DNA from: an uncultured Collinsella sp.
GTDB taxonomy: Bacteria > Actinomycetota > Coriobacteriia > Coriobacteriales > Coriobacteriaceae
Reading direction: 5' to 3'
DNA length: 64,000 nucleotides
Assembly: GCA_958421275.1 (NCBI GenBank)
Contig: CATZLI010000005.1
Span: 62,001-126,000, forward strand
The notes under the pieces are model-generated. The model was not told the DNA's origin and ran no database searches. It saw only the letters and a list, made by a program, of their open reading frames with translations. The position numbers and the translations under genes were made by a program. Numbering within the stretch: the stretch's first letter is position 1; each line of letters starts with the position of its first letter. Positions 37,131 to 44,914 of this stretch are shown here, piece after piece.

Positions 37131-37268
37131 GTAATTTGGGCCTTTGGTCGTGGGGTTGCTGGTCCCGCTTTGGTTGTCGAGAGAGGGTGAATTGAAGCGC
37201 CCCCGCACGCTCCATGCTACAATCGCGGACATACCCCACAACTACATCTGCCTTCGAAAGGAGCCTGC

Positions 37269-38276
37269 GTGGCGAACGCCATCGATCAGCTCACGGACCG
37301 CGTGCTCGTACTCGGCCGCCTCACCATCGTCCGCCGCGCTATTACTGCCGTGGCGGTCACGATTTCCGCCGTCCTCCAAACATTCCTGATCCAGGCGTTC
37401 ATTCAGCCCGCCGACTTGCTTCCGAGCGGCCTCACCGGCGTTGCGGTCCTGCTCGATCGCGTTACCTCGCTGGGCGGCGTTCACATCGACATCTCGCTCG
37501 GTATGCTCGCGCTCAACATCCCCGTGGCGCTCCTATGCTGGAGCGGCATCAGCAAGCGCTTCGTCATCTTCTCGATGATGCAGGTCGTGCTCTCATCGCT
37601 GTTCCTCAACGTCTTTCACTTCGCTCCATTTTTGGGCGACAAGATCATGCTCATCATTTTTGGCGGCGTGGTCTCGGGTCTGGGCGCTGCCATCGCACTT
37701 AAATCCGGCGCATCCACCGGCGGCACCGACTTTATCGCGCTGTGGGTTTCCAACCACACGGGCAAGACCATCTGGGGCGTCATCTTTGGTTTCAACTGCT
37801 TTATCCTGGCGATCTTTGGCTTTATGTTTGGCTGGGACAAGGCGGCGTATTCCATCGTGTTCCAGTTTATTTCGACCAAGACCATCGACAGTTTCTATCG
37901 TCGCTACGATCGCGTGACGCTGCAGATTACGACGCGCAAGGCAGACGAGGTCATGACTGCCTACGTAAACCATTTTCAGCACGGCATTAGCTGCGCCGAG
38001 GTCGTCGGCGGATACAGCCGCGAAAAGATGTACCTGCTGAACACCGTTGTTTCGACCTACGAGAGCCAGGACATTATCAAGTTGGTGTGCGACGTTGATC
38101 CCGGCGCCGTGATCAACGTGTTCCACACGCTCAACTTTGTGGGCGGCTGGTGGGGCGGTCATGTCGACGAGCCCATGCCCACGGCCGTTCCCGATCCCGA
38201 CAAGCCCGCGCGTATGGCCAGCAGACAGGCGCGCCTCAGCGAGCAGGACAGCCTGCAGCAGGACGACGGCAGGTAG
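37269..38276 (+). CDS. YitT-family membrane protein (DUF2179)
   Basis: 335 residues from GTG 37269 (GAAAGGAG ahead). Five or six hydrophobic segments with the family marks QPADLLPSGLTGVAVLL, GASTGGTDFIALW and a C-terminal DUF2179 domain (YRRYDRVTLQITTRKADEV to INVFHTLNFVGGW). YitT proteins are conserved in Firmicutes and Coriobacteria, with no established transport substrate. A hydrophilic tail of ~40 residues follows the domain. No sequence link with the SIS/PTS genes is seen. Confidence 0.85.
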   Translation: MANAIDQLTDRVLVLGRLTIVRRAITAVAVTISAVLQTFLIQAFIQPADLLPSGLTGVAVLLDRVTSLGGVHIDISLGMLALNIPVALLCWSGISKRFVIFSMMQVVLSSLFLNVFHFAPFLGDKIMLIIFGGVVSGLGAAIALKSGASTGGTDFIALWVSNHTGKTIWGVIFGFNCFILAIFGFMFGWDKAAYSIVFQFISTKTIDSFYRRYDRVTLQITTRKADEVMTAYVNHFQHGISCAEVVGGYSREKMYLLNTVVSTYESQDIIKLVCDVDPGAVINVFHTLNFVGGWWGGHVDEPMPTAVPDPDKPARMASRQARLSEQDSLQQDDGR

Positions 38277-38319
38277 AGTGTTGGTATTTTGCCGGCACGG
38301 CGCAATCCTGTCCGCTTGA

Positions 38320-38357
38320 GCCTCCCGAAAGCCTCGCTGCTTTCGGGAGGCCTTCGT
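38320..38357 (+). terminator. Terminator after YitT gene
   Basis: Perfect 13-bp stem GCCTCCCGAAAGC/GCTTTCGGGAGGC, then CTTCGTTT. Confidence 0.8.
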
Positions 38358-38360
38358 TTG

Positions 38361-38405
38361 CCCAGATAAAACCTACCAAAATGAAGCTGTCGCTTTTTGG
38401 TAGGG
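38361..38405. repeat. Repeat family B, copy 3
   Basis: CCCAGATAAAACCTACC ... ATGAAGCTGTCGC ... TTTTTGGTAGGGAG; changed in the middle compared with copy 2. Confidence 0.7.
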
Positions 38406-38444
38406 AGGGTGTATCGTTTTATCATTATGAGGTAACATGAAACT

Positions 38445-38459
38445 AGACGTTATATACGT
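38445..38459 (+). promoter_or_regulatory. Operator of GntR regulator 2
   Basis: AGACGTTATA followed by TACGT forms a near-palindrome (ACGT-TATAT-ACGT). The first ten bases are identical to part of the PTS operon operator at 32305-32314, which suggests autoregulation by the protein encoded just downstream. Confidence 0.5.
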
Positions 38460-38496
38460 ATTAGAAATTTAGCTATTTTGATAAGAGTGATCAGAT

Positions 38497-39216
38497 ATGC
38501 CTGCGCCCAAAAATGCACCGCTTTACCAGCAGATTTATGACGAAATCAAGGATGCGATCGAGAAAGGTGTTTATGCACCCAAGGAGCGTATTCCGTCCGA
38601 GCTTGAACTAGCCGAGCAGTACGAGGTGAGCCGTATTACGGTGCGCCGCGCTGTCGAGGAGCTGTGCTCCGATGGTTACCTGGTTAAGCAGCAGGGCCGC
38701 GGCACCTTTGTCTCCACGCCGCACATCAATCGTCAGTTCCACGCCTCGACGCTGCAGACGTTTACCGCGCTGTGTTCCAACAACGGCATGAAGGCCGGTG
38801 CACATGTGGTCGATCGCCAGATTGTGCCGGCGCGCCAAAACGAGATGGAGTTCTTTGGCCTGCAGAAGGATGCGCTGCTGCTGCATATCAAGCGCGTGCG
38901 TACGGCCGACGGCGAGCCCATCTTTGAGGAGAACATCTTTGTGCCGTTTGACGCCTACCGTGAGCTGTTGACGGCCGATCTTGAGGACAAGTCGATTTTT
39001 GCCGAGGTCGAGCGTGTTGGCGGAACGCCGATTGTCTCGGTTGGCTACCGTACGGTCGAGGCCGTTCGAGCTAACGCCGAGCAGGCGGCCGAGCTGGGCA
39101 TTGCTCCGCACGATCCGCTGCTCAACCTGCGTGCCGGCTTTACCGGCCCCAACGGCGAGCCGGTCCTGATGGGTAAGCAGTACTACGTGGGATCGCGCTA
39201 CGTTATGGTCATGTAA
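38497..39216 (+). CDS. GntR/UTRA regulator 2
   Basis: 239 residues: GntR winged helix (PLYQQIYDEIKDAIEKGVY; VSRITVRRAVEEL) and UTRA domain. Operator matches place it as the likely repressor of the PTS-SIS2 operon and the EamA gene as well as its own gene, even though it lies 2-7 kb away from them. The inducer is presumably the phosphorylated glycated amino acid or a related sugar phosphate. An E-type repeat follows immediately after the stop. Confidence 0.9.
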   Translation: MPAPKNAPLYQQIYDEIKDAIEKGVYAPKERIPSELELAEQYEVSRITVRRAVEELCSDGYLVKQQGRGTFVSTPHINRQFHASTLQTFTALCSNNGMKAGAHVVDRQIVPARQNEMEFFGLQKDALLLHIKRVRTADGEPIFEENIFVPFDAYRELLTADLEDKSIFAEVERVGGTPIVSVGYRTVEAVRANAEQAAELGIAPHDPLLNLRAGFTGPNGEPVLMGKQYYVGSRYVMVM

Positions 39217-39488
39217 GTTACGCGGTTTTACCAAACCGCGTAACGGCTCGACGCTGCGCCTTTGGTTACGCGGTTTTACCAAACCGCGTAACGGGCCGAC
39301 GCTGCAAGCCCGCCAGAGCGGCAATCTGCCTTTCAACTTCGGCGGCATGACCAGAAGGTCAATGCCGCCTCGTTTCAAGGCACCTTGCTCGCTCGGGCGG
39401 CTTTCGCTGTCCGCGCCAAAACATCGGCGTTGCCGGGCCGGCACTTGGGGACGTTCCTATTCTGTCGGCACCTGGGGACACTCCTTAG
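39217..39488. repeat. Repeat family E, copy 2 with doubled first hairpin
   Basis: Two identical hairpins (GTTACGCGGTTT/AAACCGCGTAAC, loop TACC) at 39217-39244 and 39265-39292, each followed by a CGACGCTGC unit; then CGGCAATCTGCC, hairpin two (GGCGGCAT/ATGCCGCC with apex GACCAGAAGGTC, 39341-39369), ACATCGGCGTTGCCG and the double CTTGGGGAC unit. The stems differ from copy 1 (30755-30981) but stay paired; loops and flanks are the same. Confidence 0.8.
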
Positions 39489-39541
39489 TCGTTGGGGGCG
39501 TTCTTAAACGACTGGTCATTCAAGAACGTCCCCAATGACTA
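39486..39541. repeat. Repeat family A, copy 2
   Basis: TAGTCGTTGGGGGCGTTCTT and AAGAACGTCCCCAATGACTA face each other around ACGACTGGTCATTC-like sequence. Confidence 0.7.
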
Positions 39542-39550
39542 CTCGCAGAA

Positions 39551-39616
39551 TGAGCGTGGATAATCTCCCGTTTTTTTCTTGGTGACGGGCTTAAAGTGGG
39601 AGATTATCCACGCTCA
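39551..39616. repeat. Inverted repeat upstream of recQ (family H-related)
   Basis: Perfect 19-bp arms TGAGCGTGGATAATCTCCC and its complement at 39598-39616. Right after it, near 39628-39650, a GTCC...CACGCTCGTT segment matches the unit repeated at 50028-50224. Confidence 0.7.
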
Positions 39617-39743
39617 TCCGGAAAGTGTCCAAAAATTCACGCTCGTTCCTTTCGGATTGCATCGCCCGTGGCCGGCAGCCGCACGGTACCGGTCCGCGTG
39701 GCGGCGTATAATCGGCGGCAGATGACTTGAACGTTAGGAAACC

Positions 39744-41723
39744 ATGACCGATAGCATGCAGCAGATGGCGCTCGACACGCTCGGCGCCTATTTTGGCTAC
39801 ACCTCGTTTCGCCCGGGACAGGACCGCATGGTCGATGCGATCCTTGCCGGTCGCGATGCGCTGGGTGTTATGCCCACGGGTGCCGGCAAGTCCATTTGCT
39901 ACCAGGTGCCCGCGCTCATGCTGCCCGGCATCACCTTTGTGGTGAGTCCGCTGCTGTCGCTTATGGAGGACCAGACCCGTGCGTTGCTCGCGGCGGGTGC
40001 GCGACCCAGCTATCTCAACTCCAGCCTTACTCCGGCCCAGCAAAACACCGTGCTCAAGCGGGCGCGCGAGGGCCGCTACCAGCTTATGTACGTGGCGCCC
40101 GAGCGCTTGCTCGAGCCGCGTTTTTTGGCCTTTGCGCAGGAGGCTGCGGGTTCCGCCGGCATTGGCGTGCCGCTCGTGGCCATTGACGAGGCCCACTGCG
40201 TAAGCCAATGGGGTCAGGATTTCCGCCCCGCCTATCTGCAGATTCGTGAGTTCATCGATTCCCTGCCGCAGCGCCCCATCGTGGCGGCGTTTACCGCCAC
40301 GGCGACCGAACGCGTGCGTGCGGATATTCAGCAGATGCTCGGCCTGCAAAACCCTGCGACGGTGGTGACGGGCTTCGATCGCAAGAATCTCTACTTTGGT
40401 TGCGAGGAGATGGGCGACAAGGCCAAGACTGTCTGGGTGCGCGACTATGTGATCGCGCATTCGAGCGAGAGCGGTATCGTGTATTGCTCGACCCGCAAGA
40501 CGGTCGATGCGCTGGCGGGCGAGCTTGCCGAGGCGCTGGGCCCCAGCGGCATTCGCGTTGGCCGCTACCATGCCGGCATGGGCAACGACGCCCGTCGCCA
40601 AAGCCAGCGCGCCTTTATCGACGACGATATCCAGGTGATGGTTGCCACCAACGCCTTTGGCATGGGCATCGACAAGCCCAACGTGCGCTACGTGATCCAC
40701 AACAACGTGCCCGAGAGCATCGAAGCCTACTACCAGGAGGCGGGCCGCGCCGGCCGCGATGGCGACCCGGCCAGCTGCTACTTGCTGTGGAACGGCAACG
40801 ATTTTCGCATGCGCCGCTTTCTGATCGACCGCGGCGATGCTGCCGATGAGGCGCTCGACGACGAGCAGCGCGCGTGGGCGCTCCAGAATCGATATCGTCT
40901 GCTCAGCCAGATGGAGGGCTACTGCAATACCACCGGCTGCCTGCGCGAATACATGCTGCGCTACTTTGGCGACGAGGCCGCGGCCGAGCATGCCGCGGCC
41001 AGTACGGGCGGCACCGCCACGGACGACGTCGAGAGCTGCGGCAACTGCAGCAACTGCCTCACGCAGTTCGAGGTCGAGGACGTCACCGATATGGCCCGCG
41101 CCGCCGTGCGCTACGTGGCCACGCGTCCCATGCGCTTTGGCAAGTCGCTCATCGCCGATGTGCTCCACGGCGGCAACACCGAGCGCATTCGCCAGATGCA
41201 TCTGGACGAGGACCGCGGCTACGGTGAGCTGTCGAGCGAATCGGTCGGGCGCATCAAGGACATCATCGGCCAGCTGTGCGGCCGCGGTTATCTGGCCACC
41301 TCGCAGGGGCAGTACCCGGTCGTGGGGCTGGGTCCGCGTGCCGTCGAGGTCGAGGATGAGGCGTTCGCCTTTACCGTTAAGCGTCGTGCGTCCAAGCACA
41401 AGGCCTCGGCCCGCGCCCGCCGCGCCGTCGATCTGCTGCGCGAGGAGGCCGAGCTGGATCAGCGCCCGCGTGTTGGCGACGATACCGAGCTGTTCGAGCG
41501 CCTGCGTGCCCTCCGCAAGGAGATCTCGACGGAGCTGGAGATGGCGCCGTACATGGTCTTTTCCGACAAGGCCCTGCGCGGCCTGTGCCGCCTACGCCCA
41601 CAGACGCGCGACGAGCTTATCCAGGTCAACGGCATCGGCGAGAAAAAGGCCGACGCCTTTGGCGAGCAGTTTATGGCGGCGATTGAAGAGTTTGAGTCCG
41701 AACATGCACGGAATGGAGCATAA
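39744..41723 (+). CDS. recQ: ATP-dependent DNA helicase RecQ
   Basis: 659 residues. Helicase motifs: Walker A MPTGAGKS, DEAH box IDEAHCVSQWG, motif VI QEAGRAGRDG. Then the zinc-binding RecQ-Ct region (Cys in YCNTTGCLREY and CGNCSNC), a winged helix and a C-terminal HRDC domain (KALRGLCRLRPQTRDELIQV). It unwinds DNA 3' to 5' in recombination and replication-fork repair. Full length. The GntR gene downstream starts two bases after the stop, so the repair helicase and that regulator are co-transcribed, an odd pairing. Confidence 0.95.
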   Translation: MTDSMQQMALDTLGAYFGYTSFRPGQDRMVDAILAGRDALGVMPTGAGKSICYQVPALMLPGITFVVSPLLSLMEDQTRALLAAGARPSYLNSSLTPAQQNTVLKRAREGRYQLMYVAPERLLEPRFLAFAQEAAGSAGIGVPLVAIDEAHCVSQWGQDFRPAYLQIREFIDSLPQRPIVAAFTATATERVRADIQQMLGLQNPATVVTGFDRKNLYFGCEEMGDKAKTVWVRDYVIAHSSESGIVYCSTRKTVDALAGELAEALGPSGIRVGRYHAGMGNDARRQSQRAFIDDDIQVMVATNAFGMGIDKPNVRYVIHNNVPESIEAYYQEAGRAGRDGDPASCYLLWNGNDFRMRRFLIDRGDAADEALDDEQRAWALQNRYRLLSQMEGYCNTTGCLREYMLRYFGDEAAAEHAAASTGGTATDDVESCGNCSNCLTQFEVEDVTDMARAAVRYVATRPMRFGKSLIADVLHGGNTERIRQMHLDEDRGYGELSSESVGRIKDIIGQLCGRGYLATSQGQYPVVGLGPRAVEVEDEAFAFTVKRRASKHKASARARRAVDLLREEAELDQRPRVGDDTELFERLRALRKEISTELEMAPYMVFSDKALRGLCRLRPQTRDELIQVNGIGEKKADAFGEQFMAAIEEFESEHARNGA

Positions 41724-41725
41724 CG

Positions 41726-42481
41726 ATGGCATCCGACGATAAAACCGAGCGCACTGAGGTGTCCGCCGTGCCGCTGTACCAGCAGGTTATGGATGACCTA
41801 AAGGGCGAGATCGCGCGCGGCGTGTACGCATCCGGCTCGCGCATTCCTTCTGAGATGGAGCTCGCGAAGTCTTACGGCGTGGGACGCGTCACTGTGCGCC
41901 GCGCCATCGAGGAGCTGTCGCGCGCGGGGTATCTCAACCGCCAGCAGGGGAGGGGCACGTTTGTGTGCGCGCCCAAGCTCAAGCGCAAAATTGTCCAGAA
42001 GGGTGACGTTCAGAGCTTTTCCGAGGGTTGCGCTGCCAACGACATGGTGGCCGGAGCACGCCTGGTGTCGCGCACGGTGGTTGCGGCGACGCGCGAGGAC
42101 GCGGCGTTTTTTGGGGTGGAGCCCGGCTGCGAACTCATCGTTGTCGAGCGCGTGCGCACGGCAGATGGCGTGCCCGTCATGCTCGAGAACAACGCCTTTG
42201 TGCTGGCCGACCATCCCTATCTGCAGACGCTTGCCGACAAGGATCTCACGGACAATTCCATCTTTGCGCTCGTTGCCGAGCATTCGGGTCGCGCGCCGCT
42301 CAAGTCCGACCCCTGTACTGTGGAGATTGCGCTTGCCGATGCTCAGGCGGCCTCGCTGCTGGAGGTGCCGGTCGGCGAGCCGCTCTTCTATATGGAGGCG
42401 TACTTTACCGATGAGGACGAGCGGCCCTTGCTGCTCGGACGCCAAAAGATCGTGGGTTCGCGCTACGTGTTCGACATCTAA
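41726..42481 (+). CDS. GntR/UTRA regulator 3
   Basis: 251 residues with a GntR helix-turn-helix (PLYQQVMDDLKGEIARGVY; YGVGRVTVRRAIEEL) and UTRA domain, closest to regulator 2. It begins 2 bp after recQ and lies 144 bp ahead of the third SIS gene, whose promoter carries repeats of ATAGAACGA that are probable binding sites. It is likely the local repressor of SIS3. Confidence 0.9.
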   Translation: MASDDKTERTEVSAVPLYQQVMDDLKGEIARGVYASGSRIPSEMELAKSYGVGRVTVRRAIEELSRAGYLNRQQGRGTFVCAPKLKRKIVQKGDVQSFSEGCAANDMVAGARLVSRTVVAATREDAAFFGVEPGCELIVVERVRTADGVPVMLENNAFVLADHPYLQTLADKDLTDNSIFALVAEHSGRAPLKSDPCTVEIALADAQAASLLEVPVGEPLFYMEAYFTDEDERPLLLGRQKIVGSRYVFDI

Positions 42482-42490
42482 CGTCCACAG

Positions 42491-42571
42491 ATAGAACGAT
42501 ATAGAACAAATTTGGTGAGATGGCTTCACGTACGTCGTCATGCGTGCTATAAATAGGACAACATAGAACGA
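42491..42571 (+). promoter_or_regulatory. Promoter and operators of SIS3
   Basis: TTCACG (42525-42530), a 17-bp spacer and TATAAA (42548-42553). ATAGAACGATATAGAAC (42491-42507) lies upstream of the -35, and ATAGAACGA (42563-42571) overlaps the expected transcription start, a repressor-loop or roadblock arrangement. Confidence 0.6.
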
Positions 42572-42625
42572 CCGCAGGTACGAGCTGACGTCGTTCAAAA
42601 CCGCCACACAAGGAGGAGCATCACC

Positions 42626-43594
42626 ATGAACGCACACGATCTGATTCAGGAAATTATCGAGCGCAAGGGCAAGATTGAGAATGTCTTTTGGATCGCCTGC
42701 GGCGGTTCGATGATCGACCTGATACCGGCCAACGAGCTGCTCAAGCGCGAGGCAACCACGTTTACCTCGACGGTCTACACGGCACGCGAGTTTTGCCTGA
42801 TGGCCCCCAAGAGCCTTGGCGAGAAGTCGCTCGTCATCGCCTGCAGCCATAGTGGCAATACGCAGGAGGTCGTCGACGGCTGTGAGATGGCGCTGGCCGC
42901 CGGCGCCGAGGTCGTGGCCATGACCGACTGCGAGGGCTCCAAAATCGATAACGGCAAGTGGACCACCTGGGTCTATCCGTGGGGCGAAGGCGTGCCGCAG
43001 GCCGAGGTACCGCAGGGCATCGGCGCTCTGATCGCTGCCGAACTGCTCGACCAGCAGGAGGGTTACGAGGCACTCGCCGACATGTACGCCGGCCTTAAGC
43101 AGATGGATGCCCTGCTGCCCGCTGCCCGCGAGAAGGTCAACGCCGAGCTGGGCGATCGCTTTGCCGAGCTCTGCCAGCAGCACAAGTTCTTCTATATCCT
43201 GGGATCCGGCCCCAACTTTAGCCAGACCTACGCTATGGCCATCTGCTCGCTCATGGAGATGCAGTGGCAGCACTGCTGCTATATCCACTCCGGCGAGTAC
43301 TTCCACGGCCCGTTTGAGGCCACCGAGCCCGGCGTGTTCTACTTTGTGCAGCTCGGATCGGGCGAGTGCCGCCCCATGGAGGAGCGTGCACTCGCGTTCC
43401 TCAACACGCACACCGATACGGTTATGGTACTCGATGCGCTCGAGTACGGCGTGGGCGAGGTGCCCGCCAGCGTGCGTTCGTTCCTGGAGCCGATCTTCTT
43501 CTATGCGATGAGCTGCGAGCTGCGCGCCGCCCGCGGCAAGGTGTTCGACCACAGCCCCGAGGTTCGTCGCTACATGGGCATCGAGCAGTACTAG
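42626..43594 (+). CDS. SIS-domain protein 3, FrlB-like deglycase
   Basis: 322 residues, the paralogue closest to E. coli FrlB by eye: FWIACGGSMIDLIPANELL and VIACSHSGNTQEVVD are the sugar-phosphate loops, and SGEYFHGPFEATEPGV (E224, H227) followed by an ERALAFL helix and an EVRRYMGIEQY end match FrlB in order and spacing. AAGGAGGAG ahead of the ATG. Probably splits fructoselysine 6-phosphate or a similar phosphorylated Amadori compound. It is a single-gene unit with its own regulator gene upstream. Confidence 0.84.
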   Translation: MNAHDLIQEIIERKGKIENVFWIACGGSMIDLIPANELLKREATTFTSTVYTAREFCLMAPKSLGEKSLVIACSHSGNTQEVVDGCEMALAAGAEVVAMTDCEGSKIDNGKWTTWVYPWGEGVPQAEVPQGIGALIAAELLDQQEGYEALADMYAGLKQMDALLPAAREKVNAELGDRFAELCQQHKFFYILGSGPNFSQTYAMAICSLMEMQWQHCCYIHSGEYFHGPFEATEPGVFYFVQLGSGECRPMEERALAFLNTHTDTVMVLDALEYGVGEVPASVRSFLEPIFFYAMSCELRAARGKVFDHSPEVRRYMGIEQY

Positions 43595-43642
43595 GCACCG
43601 GGAAAAGTATTCACCTTCGATTCGCAAGGGCACTGCGTGAGT

Positions 43643-43684
43643 CAAAAAAGCGGGCCGCGCCGGGGATTTCCGGCGCGGCCCGCT
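43643..43684 (-). terminator. Bidirectional hairpin terminator between SIS3 and the dehydrogenase
   Basis: 15-bp stem AGCGGGCCGCGCCGG/CCGGCGCGGCCCGCT. The A-run at 43643-43648 is a T-run for the minus-strand dehydrogenase; SIS3 on the plus strand may use the same stem less efficiently. Confidence 0.8.
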
Positions 43685-43726
43685 TGGTATCGCGTTTAGA
43701 TTCGCGAGATTGCGGCGATTGACGGT

Positions 43727-44704
43727 CTACTTGCCGACAACGCCTTCGGCGTCCCACCAGTCGAGCTGGGCGATGTTGTCGCGGATGTGCTGGCAGCTCT
43801 TGTGGAAGCCCTCGAGCTCGTGCTCGGACAGGTCCAGTGTGTAGACTTCCTCGACGCCCTCGGCGCCGATCACGCACGGCAGGGAGGTAAAGATGCCCTC
43901 CTCGCCATACTGGCCGGTCATAAGCGTAGAGGCCGAAAGCACGGCGTGCTCGTTGTGCAGCACGGCGGCGCAGACGCGCGCGGCGGAGTTGGCGACGGCG
44001 TACTCGGTGCACTGCTTGCCCTGGTAGGTTACGTAGCCGCCCTTGCGCGCGAGCTCCTCAATCTCCATGTGGTCGAAGACATACTTGTCGGGGTTCTCGG
44101 CCTGAAGTTCGTTGAGGCTCTTGCCGGCGATGGTCGCGGCCTTAAAGGCAGCCAGCTGGCTAAAGCCGTGCTCGCCGATCATGTAGGCGTCGATGGACTT
44201 GGGGCTCACGCCGACCTTCTTGGAGATCTCGGTGCGCAGGCGGGCGGAGTCCAGGCCGCAGCCCGAGCCGATGATCTTCTTGGGATCGTAGCCGGTCAGG
44301 TGCCACAGCTCGGTGCACACGACGTCGCAGGGGTTGGAGATGCTCACGAAGATGCCGTCAAAGCCGGCGTCGACGATGCGCTTGGCAAAGGTGCGGGCGG
44401 CGTCGGTGGTAAAAAACAACTCGCCGTCGCGGTTGCCAGCGGCCAGCGCGACCTTACCGGCAGCGTTGACAATGACGTCGCAGCAGGCCAGCTCCTCGTA
44501 GTGGTCGTAGCAGTTGACGATCTTGGTGTTGTACGGGACAAACGAAAGGGAGTCGCGCAAGTCCTGGACCTCGGACGTCACCTTGGCCTCGTTGATATCG
44601 CACAGGTACAGCTCATCGGCAATGCCCTGCATAAGTAGGCTGTTGGCGACATGTGCTCCTACGTGGCCCTGGCCGACCACACCGATCTTACGCGTCTGGT
44701 ACAT
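43727..44704 (-). CDS. L-2-hydroxyacid dehydrogenase (LDH/HicDH family)
   Basis: 325 residues from ATG 44704 (AAAGG ahead). NAD-binding GVVGQGHVGAHVA, the ISNPCDV block, LDSAR (D152, R155) and catalytic His179 in IGEHGFSQ define the lactate/malate dehydrogenase family. The active-site loop (residues 81-98, AAGKVALAAGNRDGELFF) lacks the usual QKPGE[ST]R of L-lactate dehydrogenase. The C-terminal ARKGGYVTYQGKQCTEYAV block resembles L-2-hydroxyisocaproate dehydrogenase of lactobacilli. Reduction of branched or larger 2-oxoacids from amino acids is therefore at least as likely as pyruvate reduction. Confidence 0.82.
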   Translation of the reverse strand: MYQTRKIGVVGQGHVGAHVANSLLMQGIADELYLCDINEAKVTSEVQDLRDSLSFVPYNTKIVNCYDHYEELACCDVIVNAAGKVALAAGNRDGELFFTTDAARTFAKRIVDAGFDGIFVSISNPCDVVCTELWHLTGYDPKKIIGSGCGLDSARLRTEISKKVGVSPKSIDAYMIGEHGFSQLAAFKAATIAGKSLNELQAENPDKYVFDHMEIEELARKGGYVTYQGKQCTEYAVANSAARVCAAVLHNEHAVLSASTLMTGQYGEEGIFTSLPCVIGAEGVEEVYTLDLSEHELEGFHKSCQHIRDNIAQLDWWDAEGVVGK

Positions 44705-44774
44705 ATACGTATCCTTTCGGCCGAGTTTTTCGCATCGAACCATTGTAGCGTTCTGCTGTTACTTTGCTAGGCTA

Positions 44775-44814
44775 AAGTGCCGTAGATTTTGGGACATGCC
44801 TTAATCTCTACTTT
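44775..44814. repeat. Repeat family C, copy 1
   Basis: GTAGATTTTGGGACATGCC then TTAATCTCTACTTTT; the reverse complement of the element at 46801-46839 with a few changes. Confidence 0.6.
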
Positions 44815-44914
44815 TGGAGTGATTTGGGCCGCTGACGGCATCGCTGGGCGATGCGCTCGCGCGGATGGGGCCGGTCGTTGTACCATAGCTGCAACTGACT
44901 CGTAAGGAGCATCC

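Noticed and set aside
44705..44914. SAM riboswitch or Met T-box before metAA
   Set aside because: No GGTGG-ACCGCG core and no SAM-I type K-turn pattern; only the family C palindrome was found.
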